Assembly (NCBI GenBank): GCA_016929195.1
Contig: JAFGJG010000004.1
Location: 1 to 56,465 of the forward strand
Direction: 5' to 3'
DNA: 56,465 bases
Origin: Thermoleophilaceae bacterium
Lineage (GTDB): Bacteria > Actinomycetota > Thermoleophilia > Solirubrobacterales > Thermoleophilaceae
In this document: positions 38,427-45,249 of the stretch, one piece after another
Numbering within the stretch: the first letter of the stretch is position 1
Layout of the letters: the number at the start of each line of letters is the position of its first letter
Made by a program: the position numbers and the translations under genes
The notes under the pieces: model-generated
Told to the model about the DNA's origin: nothing
What the model saw: the letters and a program-made list of their open reading frames with translations, nothing else
The model's database searches: none

Positions 38427-39326
38427 CGGGCGACGGCGCACATCGAGGAGCCCGCGGAGCTCGCGCAGCATGGGCTCCGGGTGTTCGAGCACGTCGCCGT
38501 AGGTGTAGCGGCGAAAGTCGTCGCCGCGCGCATATGCCTCCCGTTCGCGACGACGATCCTGCTCCCAGGCGTGGCGCGAGCGGTGGAAGCGGTAGCCGTC
38601 GAGCTCGACCGTCAATCGAATGTCCGGCCAGCGAGCGTCGACGCGGCGGCCGCCCGCGGGCCGGTTGGTCCGCGGGAGCGGCAGTCCGACCTCGTCCAGC
38701 AGCGCGAGGAAGACGCGTTCCAGTTGGCTGAGGGTGATTCGAGACTCTCCGTGGAGCATGGCCCGCAGCCGGGCCACGCCCGGGTCGGTCGGACGCCGGG
38801 CGAGGATCGCCTCCACATCCCGCGGGGTGACGTCGTGGCGCACCTCGGCCTCGTGGCAGGCGCGTGCGAGCCGACCCTCGGGGAGCCGTGCGGCCACGCT
38901 TACGAGCGTACGCGGCACGGAGATGACGGGTATGCCGAGCCTCACGACCGCGTCGCCCATCTCTCCCCGCCTGGCTCTGCCTGCGACGACTCCCGGGACC
39001 TTGCGCTCCGTCCGGGCGAGCACCTCCGGAGCCGGCTCCCGCCCCGTGATCAGAGCGTGCAGGTGCGCGGCCGCCAGGCCGGCGAGCAGCGCTCCCTCAC
39101 CGCAGGCTCGGACCGCCGCCATGTAACGGGCCTCCCGGCTCGGTGCCACATGTCCGACCCGGAAGACACCGCGGTGCACCCGGATCAGCGCACCGCGCCG
39201 CAGCCGCTGCTTGATCTCCTCGGCGCTCAGTCCCGCCGCGACGAGCTCGCCGCGCGTGACGACACCGTGTGAGCCGTGCGCCAGCCGTGCGAGTTCCCGT
39301 TCGACCGTCCTGCCGTGTGGTTGCAC
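38415..39326 (-). CDS. AbiEi-like / DUF559 (Vsr-like nuclease fold) protein
   Basis: A 303-residue protein. The N-terminal winged-helix part (5-50: HGVVTRGELVAAGLS, then VHRGVFRVGH) resembles AbiEi-type antitoxin N-domains, and the C-terminal part (about 200-295) is DUF559. It carries the PD-(D/E)xK-like pattern VDARWPDIRLTVELDGYRFH, then DRRREREAYARGDDFRRYTY. Proteins of this build occur in many copies in actinobacteria; no activity is established. Two GTG starts (39335 and 39326) both lie in the right palindrome; 39326 is used. The last residues Glu-Val-Ser and the TGA are encoded by the left palindrome arm. No Shine-Dalgarno or -10 is evident. Confidence 0.85.
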   Translation of the reverse strand: MQPHGRTVERELARLAHGSHGVVTRGELVAAGLSAEEIKQRLRRGALIRVHRGVFRVGHVAPSREARYMAAVRACGEGALLAGLAAAHLHALITGREPAPEVLARTERKVPGVVAGRARRGEMGDAVVRLGIPVISVPRTLVSVAARLPEGRLARACHEAEVRHDVTPRDVEAILARRPTDPGVARLRAMLHGESRITLSQLERVFLALLDEVGLPLPRTNRPAGGRRVDARWPDIRLTVELDGYRFHRSRHAWEQDRRREREAYARGDDFRRYTYGDVLEHPEPMLRELRGLLDVRRRPEVS

Positions 39327-39350
39327 TGCAACCACAAGTCAGGACACTTC
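39302..39350. repeat. 49-bp two-tier palindrome, copy 3
   Basis: Plus-strand layout: degenerate outer arm CGACCGTCCTG (39302-39312; last six bases match), CCGTGT, GGTTGC (39319-39324), loop ACT, GCAACC (39328-39333), ACAAGT, CAGGACACTTC (39340-39350). With the flanking GT/AC the inner stem is 8 bp. On the minus strand it contains both GTG candidates of the DUF559 gene; the degenerate arm encodes the first residues of that protein. Confidence 0.88.
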
Positions 39351-39363
39351 GAAAGTTGGCCCC

Positions 39364-40254
39364 CTAGGCGGCCACGGCGCTGCGGGCGCTGCGGGCGTGC
39401 TCGGCGATCGCGTCGATGATGCGCGGCCAGAACGCGCGCGGGAGGTCGTGGCCCATGCCCTCGATGCGCAGGAGGCGCGCGCCGGGGATCGCCTTGGCGG
39501 TGGCGCGGCCGCCCGACGGGCGCACCAGCTTGTCCGCCGAGCCGTGCACCACGAGCGTCGGCGCCTTGATCCGGCGCAGGTCGCGCACGCGGTTGCCGGA
39601 GGCGAGGATCGCGCCGAGCTGGCGGATCGTCGACGCCGGGTCGCGGGCGCGGTCGTAGGAGAGCGATGCCACCTGGCGCAGGTCCTCGACGTCCGCCCGC
39701 CCGGGCGACCCGATGCGCGTGAAGATCTTCTCGACGTGGTCGAGGAAGGCCTCCTTCTCCTGCGGCGCGGGCGTGAGCAGCGGCCGGTAGAGCGAGAGCG
39801 CCGGCTGGCCGCTGAAGCGGCTGCCCGTGTTCGACATGATCGACGTGAGCGTCCGGACCGAGTCCGGGTGGTGGGCGGCCATCGTCTGGGCGATCATCCC
39901 GCCCATCGACGCACCGACCACGTGCGCGGGGGCCAGGTCGAGCTCGCGGAGCAGGCCCGTCGCGTCGTCGGCCATGTCGGCCAGCCGGTACTGGTTCGGG
40001 TGGAAGCGGCGGCTCAGCAGCTGCCGGAGCGTCGGAGTGGGGCCCGGGAAGTGGGTCGAGCGGCCCGCGTCGCGGTTGTCGAAGCGCACGACGTGGAACC
40101 CGCGCCCGGCGAGCTCGCCGCAGAAGTCCTCGTGCCACCCGACCATCTGCATGCCGAGGCCCATGACGAGCAGGAGCGGCGGGTCGGACTCGTTCCCAAA
40201 GGTCTCGTAGCAGAGGGTCACGCCCCGGCCGACGTCTGCGAACCGCTCGTCCAT
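39364..40254 (-). CDS. Alpha/beta hydrolase
   Basis: A 296-residue hydrolase with a complete triad: oxyanion loop LLLVMGLGMQMVGWH, nucleophile elbow GASMGG (Ser near 116), acid in VHGSADKLV, and His in EGMGHDLPRAF. RFDNRDAGRS near 60 marks the group often annotated as esterase or aclacinomycin methylesterase-like. The substrate is not known. TACGAT stands six bases before the ATG. Its stop is 14 bases from palindrome copy 3. Confidence 0.92.
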   Translation of the reverse strand: MDERFADVGRGVTLCYETFGNESDPPLLLVMGLGMQMVGWHEDFCGELAGRGFHVVRFDNRDAGRSTHFPGPTPTLRQLLSRRFHPNQYRLADMADDATGLLRELDLAPAHVVGASMGGMIAQTMAAHHPDSVRTLTSIMSNTGSRFSGQPALSLYRPLLTPAPQEKEAFLDHVEKIFTRIGSPGRADVEDLRQVASLSYDRARDPASTIRQLGAILASGNRVRDLRRIKAPTLVVHGSADKLVRPSGGRATAKAIPGARLLRIEGMGHDLPRAFWPRIIDAIAEHARSARSAVAA

Positions 40255-40260
40255 GCGCCG

Positions 40261-40266
40261 ATCGTA
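40261..40266 (-). promoter_or_regulatory. Candidate -10 element for the hydrolase gene
   Basis: TACGAT on the minus strand, six bases before the ATG at 40254. Confidence 0.4.
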
Positions 40267-40271
40267 ATCGC

Positions 40272-42068
40272 TCAGCGGCGGTGCAGCCTGACCGAGCGCC
40301 TGGCGATGCGGACCCGCCCCGAGCCGTCCACCGCCCGGGTGCGCAGCGTGAGCCGCACGTTGCGCGCGTGACGCAGGCGCCTGCGGGCGGCCGCGGTCAG
40401 GCGCAGGCGGACCGTCACGTACCCGGCGCGGCTCAGCCGGCCCCTGGCGCGGGCGACCACCCGCGAGCCGCGCCGCAGCTCGTGAGTGACCCGGCAGGCG
40501 ACGGAGCAGCGCGTCCGCACGCGCACGCCGCGCCCGAGCAACAGACGCCCGCGAAGCGCCACGGCGATCGCCAGGCGCCGCGCCGCCACGGTGGGGATCG
40601 TCGTGAGAAGCGGAGGAGGCAGGGTCGACGGCGTCGTCACCTGCTTGGCGGGCGCGCTCGCGGGGATCGTCGGGATCCCCCCGAGGGCGCGGAAGGCGTT
40701 CAGCCGGCCGCCGGTGACGGTCTTGCCCGCGAGGCCCGGCTTCGCGTCCACGCTCTGGAGGAGGGCGGCGCGGACACCCGCGACCGTGGCCGCCGGGTAC
40801 TCCGACCAGACCAGCGCGGCCGCGCCCGCCACGTGCGGTGACGCCATGGAGGTGCCGCTCGCGTAATCCCAGCCCGCGCTCGGGATGGTGCTGACGATGC
40901 CGACGCCGGGGGCGGCGAGATCGACCGACGCGTCGCCGTAGTTCGAGAAGCTCGCGAGCGCGTCGTTCCGGTCGGTCGCCGCGACGCAGATCAGGTTCGG
41001 GAGGTCGTAGGCACAGGGGTAGGTCGGCTGCACGTCGTTGTCGTCGCCGGCCTGGTCCGAGCCGCCGTTGCCCGCGGCGACGACGAAGAGGGTGTCGGAC
41101 GCCGCGGCGATCGCGTCACGCTCGGCGAGCGAGAACGGGGCACCGCCGATGCTCGCGTTGACGATCCTCAGTCCCTGCTCACGCGCATAGCCGTAGGCGG
41201 CGATCACGTCCGAGACCAGGCCGCTGCCCCCCGCGTTGAGCACTCGCAGGGGCGTGAGGCCGGCGTGCCACGCGACGCCCATGACCCCGGCGGCGTCGTT
41301 CCCGCGCGCACCGACCGTGCCGGAGACGTGTGTCCCGTGCCCGTTCTCGTCGGCCGGCTCGTTGTCGTCCGCGACCCAGTCCCACCCGTGCCGGTCGTCG
41401 ACGTAGCCATTCAGGTCGTCGTCGATGCCGTTCGTCGAGTACGGGCCGCTCTCGCCGGGGTTCTCGCGGATGTTCGGCGCGAGGTCGGGGTGGCTGAACG
41501 AGATCCCGGAGTCGATGATCCCCACGCTCACGGCGGCGTCCCCGGTCGTGACGCCCCACGCCTCGTCCGCGTCGATGTCTGCGTCGGCCGTCCCGCCGCC
41601 GCCGCCTGTGTTGCGCAGCCCCCACAGAAGGTCGCCGAGGGTGTCGTCCGGGAAGACGAAGGCTCGTCGCGCGGCGTCGGGCTCGGCGTACATCACCTCG
41701 TCCGAGCGCTCGAGGCCCGCGGCCACCCCGGCGGCCGTCCGTCCCTCGTCCGGTGCCACGAGCTGGAGCCCGCGCAGCGGCAGGCTCGCCTCGAAGCTCG
41801 CGCCCGCGTCCTCGCGCGCCTCCGCCCGCTCCGAGGCGGAGGTTCCCGGCTCGAAGCGCACGAGCACGTTCTGGGCGATTGCCTCGGTCGCGACGGCCAT
41901 GCCGGCGATGAGAAGAGCGGCCAGCGCGCCGGCGAGGAGGAGCGCGCGCGTGGAGAGACCCCGGCGGGGCCGGGGCGGGGAGCTCGGCGTCTCCCGGTCG
42001 AACCTCCCGGTGCGGCGCCGCAAGGGCGGCGCCTGCCTGGGAGTGGAAAGAACGGCACGGACAGGCAC
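40272..42068 (-). CDS. Secreted subtilisin-like serine protease (S8)
   Basis: A 598-residue exported protease. A long basic N-terminus (1-40) precedes the signal helix (41-66). An inhibitor-like propeptide (68-130: VRFEPGTSASERAEAREDAG) is followed by the S8 domain with Asp186 (IIDSGIS), His244 (NGHGTHVSG), oxyanion Asn334 (AAGNGG) and Ser407 (GTSMASPHVAG). The tail (480-598) is an Arg-rich beta domain likely for surface attachment. Secreted, general proteolysis is expected. The GTG at 42068 follows AGAGG by six bases. An ATG four bases earlier is in another frame. Confidence 0.92.
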   Translation of the reverse strand: MPVRAVLSTPRQAPPLRRRTGRFDRETPSSPPRPRRGLSTRALLLAGALAALLIAGMAVATEAIAQNVLVRFEPGTSASERAEAREDAGASFEASLPLRGLQLVAPDEGRTAAGVAAGLERSDEVMYAEPDAARRAFVFPDDTLGDLLWGLRNTGGGGGTADADIDADEAWGVTTGDAAVSVGIIDSGISFSHPDLAPNIRENPGESGPYSTNGIDDDLNGYVDDRHGWDWVADDNEPADENGHGTHVSGTVGARGNDAAGVMGVAWHAGLTPLRVLNAGGSGLVSDVIAAYGYAREQGLRIVNASIGGAPFSLAERDAIAAASDTLFVVAAGNGGSDQAGDDNDVQPTYPCAYDLPNLICVAATDRNDALASFSNYGDASVDLAAPGVGIVSTIPSAGWDYASGTSMASPHVAGAAALVWSEYPAATVAGVRAALLQSVDAKPGLAGKTVTGGRLNAFRALGGIPTIPASAPAKQVTTPSTLPPPLLTTIPTVAARRLAIAVALRGRLLLGRGVRVRTRCSVACRVTHELRRGSRVVARARGRLSRAGYVTVRLRLTAAARRRLRHARNVRLTLRTRAVDGSGRVRIARRSVRLHRR

Positions 42069-42111
42069 TCATACCTCTGTCGGCCGCTTCCGGCCTGGGC
42101 CTGAGGGCGCG

Positions 42112-42885
42112 CTACAGGTTGGCGGGATGAGTCGCCGTGAAGCCCTCCGCAGAGCGCTCCTCGGCCGTCCAGCGCGAGCCCGTCCGGGACTGTGCGCTCG
42201 TGTCGAAGCGAAGCCCCGCGACGACCATGTACACGTGGTCGCGGTTCGCGTAGATCGTGATCCAGCGGCCCGCGCCCCGCTCCTGCCAGCGCGCGAAGTC
42301 GCCGGACACGAGCGCTCCGTCGAGCAGCCCCGCGCCGTGGAGGGCGTAGGACACCGAGCCCGAGCAGTCGTACCCGTCGTCGCGCCACTGGCCGTGGCCG
42401 CCGCCCCACTTGTACGGGGCGACCGCGATCTCGTTGCCCGCGGCGATCACCCGCTTGACCGCGCGCGGCGCCGAGGCGGGCGGGACCGCGAACCCCTCGT
42501 CGGTGACGGCGGCCTTCGCGCCGGCCTTCACCTTCTTGACCGGCGGGGGCGGGATGTAGACCGCCCCGCCGCCCGTGCCGGGCTCGGCCACGGCGCGCTT
42601 GATCGCGCGCTGCTCGCGGCGCGTGGCCACGCCGTTCGGCGACAGCTCGAGCTCCTGCTCGGTGGCCCGCAGCGCGCGCGCCGTCCGCGGCCCGAACTCC
42701 CCGTCGGCGCTGGTGCGGTGTCCAGCCTCGGTCAGGTAGCGCTGGAGCCGCTTGACGTCGCCGCCGCGGGAGCCGGGCTCGAGCGTGCGCGAGCCGTACC
42801 GCGCGGCGGAGGCGGATGAAGGAAGGGTCGCCCCGATGGCGAACAGGGAGATGGCGACGAGCGTCGTCTTGAGACGGATCGGCAT
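42112..42885 (-). CDS. Secreted peptidoglycan-binding / NlpC-P60-like cell-wall protein
   Basis: A 257-residue protein. Signal peptide 1-27. PG_binding_1 domain (about 38-95: GSRGGDVKRLQRYLTEAGH, FGPRTARALR). A Pro-rich linker with YIPPPPVKKVK is followed by a papain-like domain (145-250) with Cys in DCSGSVSYAL and His in NRDHVYMVV, as in NlpC/P60 peptidases. It should bind and cut peptidoglycan stem peptides outside the cell; the third catalytic residue is not obvious. ATG at 42885 gives the full signal peptide. It diverges from the helicase gene over 132 bases. Confidence 0.88.
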   Translation of the reverse strand: MPIRLKTTLVAISLFAIGATLPSSASAARYGSRTLEPGSRGGDVKRLQRYLTEAGHRTSADGEFGPRTARALRATEQELELSPNGVATRREQRAIKRAVAEPGTGGGAVYIPPPPVKKVKAGAKAAVTDEGFAVPPASAPRAVKRVIAAGNEIAVAPYKWGGGHGQWRDDGYDCSGSVSYALHGAGLLDGALVSGDFARWQERGAGRWITIYANRDHVYMVVAGLRFDTSAQSRTGSRWTAEERSAEGFTATHPANL

Positions 42886-43002
42886 GGCGGCACATGACGC
42901 TCGCCTCGCGCCGGGCCGTCCATGGCTCGGGGAGGGGAGCGGACGGGCAAAGGTAGGAAACCGGCGGCGGCGCGTCCAGTGGCGGTCGGCTTCTTGCAAC
43001 GC

Positions 43003-43008
43003 TAGTCT
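43003..43008 (+). promoter_or_regulatory. Candidate -10 element for the SNF2 helicase gene
   Basis: TAGTCT nine bases before the GTG at 43018. Confidence 0.4.
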
Positions 43009-43017
43009 CGAAGGTTC

Positions 43018-45246
43018 GTGCCCGATACGACCGAGAGCGTTCCGGAGGCGCCGCGGGGACGGGTCTGGCTGTTCGCCGACAACCCGCGCGAGCAGGAGAT
43101 CGTCTTCGACTTCCCCTTCGACGAGGAGCTGAACGAGGCGGTCCGCGAGCTCCCCGGGCGTTGGTTCAACTGGCGGCTCAAGCACTGGCGCGTGCCGGCC
43201 GATCCGCGGCTCGGAAAGCTCGTGAACGGCGTGCTCGAGCGCTTCCCGGCGCTCGAGGTGGCGCCGGAGGTGCACGCCTGGCTGAGCGACTCCGACCGCT
43301 GGCGCGCGCTCGTCTCGGTGGGCGCCCACGACGGCGCGGGCGCGTTCCTGATGCGGACGATCTCCGGCGATCCGCCCGACCACCTCGTGCGAGCCGACGC
43401 GGGCGGCCGCCCCGGCCGCATCGTCGTCCCGTTCTCGGCCCCGCTCGCGCCCCGCGTGGCCGAAATCGACGGCGTGCGCCTCGACGATCTCGCGGGCGCA
43501 ACCGCACGTGAGCTCGAGCTCGGCCTCGAGCCGCCCGCGGCGGAGCTCGCCGTCGAGATCGGCGACGACGGCGAGCCCGAGCTGACCCTCTACCCGGGCT
43601 GGGACGTGCGGCCGGCGGCCGATTTCCGCGACCTCCCCGAGGCGCGGCCCGTGCCGCGCGCCGGGCGCTTCTTCGACAGCGACGCGCTCTGGGGAATCGC
43701 CGTGCCGGCCGACCCTGCGATCGCGCGCGCCATCGCGGAGTTCCTCGACGCGCACCCCGAGGTCCGGGCCGAGGACCGGGCCGCCGAGCTGCTCGACGAG
43801 CTGACGGAGGAGCACGACCGCGCCAGCGCCACCGTTGCGCTCTCCTACGCCGAGGACGCGGAGCTCACGGGGGTCGAGCTCGGCGGCGAGCTGCACCCCT
43901 TCCAGCGGGCGGGCGTGCGCTACGCGCTCGACCGCCGCCACACGTTCATCGCGGACGAGCAGGGCCTCGGCAAGACCATCCAGGCGCTCGCCACGCTCGA
44001 GGCCGACGACGCCTACCCGGCGATCGTGATCTGCCCGGCGAGCATGAAGCTGATGTGGGAGCGGGAGACGCGCCTCTGGCTGCCGCAGCGGACGGTCGCC
44101 GTGCTCGACGGCCGCACCGACGCGACCTGGACGGAGGAGGCGGAGGGCGCGGACGTGCTCGTCCTCAACTACGACATCCTCGACGCCCACGCCGAGCGGC
44201 TTGCGGCGCGCGGCGCGCGGGCGCTCGTCTGCGACGAGTCGCACTACGTGAAGAACCCGCGCAGCCGCCGCACCCGCGCCGCCATCGAGCTCGCCGAGCG
44301 GCTCGAGCCGGACGCGCTGCGGCTGGCGCTCACCGGCACGCCGGTCCTCAACCGCGCCGACGAGCTCGTGTCGCAGCTGCGGGTGATCGGCCGCCTGCGC
44401 GACTTCGGCAGCGGGGCGCGGCTCACGCGGCGCTTCCGCGCCGCCGGCAGCGACGACCGGCTCCACTGGAACCTGCGCGCCCACTGCTACGTGCGCCGCA
44501 CGAAGCAGCAGGTGCTGCCGCAGCTCCCCTCGAAGCGCCACGACACGGTCCCCGTGTCGCTCGTGAACGAGCACGAGTACCGGCTGGCGGAGCGCGACGT
44601 GATCACGTGGCTCCAGACGCTGCCGCTCGACCTCGGATCGATCGACGCAAAGGTCGCGGCGGCGCTCCGCGCGGAGCAGCTCGTCCGCCTGAACCACCTG
44701 CGCCAGCTCGCCGCCGACGGGAAGCTGCCCGCCGCGCTCGGCTGGATCGGGGACTTCCTCGCATCGGGCGAGCCGCTCGTGGTCTTCGCCGAGCACGTGG
44801 CCATCCAGCGCGCCGTGCTCGAGCGCTTCCCGGACGCGCTCCACATCCTCGGCAGCGACAGCACGCGCCGCCGCCAGGAGGCGGTCGACGCCTTCCAGCG
44901 CGAGGACGGGCCGCAGATGATCGTGTGCTCGCTCAAGGCCGCCTCGCAGGGCCTGACGCTCACGCGCGCGTCGAACGTCGCGTTCCTGGAGCTCGACTGG
45001 ACGCCGGCGCGCCACGACCAGGCCGAGGACCGACTCCACCGGATCGGGCAGGAGGAGGCCGTGACTGCCTACTACCTGCTGGCGCCCGACACGATCGACG
45101 AGACGATGGCGGAGCTGCTCGAGCGCAAGCGCAGCCTGATCAGCGCCGTGACCGACGGCCAGGTGCGCGACGAGGAGCGCCTCGTGGCGGCCGTGGTGCG
45201 CGAGCTGCGCGCCCAGCCGGTCCGCCACCTGCGCGTGGTGGCGTAG
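43018..45246 (+). CDS. SNF2-family helicase/translocase, SMARCAL1-like
   Basis: A 742-residue superfamily-2 ATPase. Residues 20-65 (FPFDEELNEAVRELPGRWFNW, ending HWRVP) resemble the HARP-type annealing module of SMARCAL1. The ATPase core starts LHPFQRAGVRYALDRR with Walker A DEQGLGKT (near 315), DESH (near 406) and LTGTPVLNR. The helicase C-terminal half has VFAEHVAIQRAV, VCSLKAASQGLTLT and the arginine finger motif HDQAEDRLHRIGQ. It probably remodels DNA or reanneals strands at stalled forks. No nuclease domain is fused. It ends three bases before the convergent glucoamylase gene. Confidence 0.92.
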   Translation: MPDTTESVPEAPRGRVWLFADNPREQEIVFDFPFDEELNEAVRELPGRWFNWRLKHWRVPADPRLGKLVNGVLERFPALEVAPEVHAWLSDSDRWRALVSVGAHDGAGAFLMRTISGDPPDHLVRADAGGRPGRIVVPFSAPLAPRVAEIDGVRLDDLAGATARELELGLEPPAAELAVEIGDDGEPELTLYPGWDVRPAADFRDLPEARPVPRAGRFFDSDALWGIAVPADPAIARAIAEFLDAHPEVRAEDRAAELLDELTEEHDRASATVALSYAEDAELTGVELGGELHPFQRAGVRYALDRRHTFIADEQGLGKTIQALATLEADDAYPAIVICPASMKLMWERETRLWLPQRTVAVLDGRTDATWTEEAEGADVLVLNYDILDAHAERLAARGARALVCDESHYVKNPRSRRTRAAIELAERLEPDALRLALTGTPVLNRADELVSQLRVIGRLRDFGSGARLTRRFRAAGSDDRLHWNLRAHCYVRRTKQQVLPQLPSKRHDTVPVSLVNEHEYRLAERDVITWLQTLPLDLGSIDAKVAAALRAEQLVRLNHLRQLAADGKLPAALGWIGDFLASGEPLVVFAEHVAIQRAVLERFPDALHILGSDSTRRRQEAVDAFQREDGPQMIVCSLKAASQGLTLTRASNVAFLELDWTPARHDQAEDRLHRIGQEEAVTAYYLLAPDTIDETMAELLERKRSLISAVTDGQVRDEERLVAAVVRELRAQPVRHLRVVA

Positions 45247-45249
45247 GCC

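Larger units (their letters stand above)
38378..39350. mobile_element. Putative palindrome-flanked DUF559 cassette
   Basis: Two 49-bp palindromes in the same orientation (38378-38426 and 39302-39350) bracket exactly one gene. Both candidate GTG starts lie inside the right copy, and its last codons and TGA lie inside the left copy. Recombination between the copies would delete the gene and leave one palindrome, which is what stands alone at 526-574. No transposase, integrase or obvious target duplication beyond the repeats is seen, so mobility is an inference. Confidence 0.5.

Noticed and set aside
42886-43017. The same riboswitch before the peptidoglycan-binding/NlpC-like gene
   Set aside because: No recognisable conserved core; the gap also holds the divergent helicase promoter.
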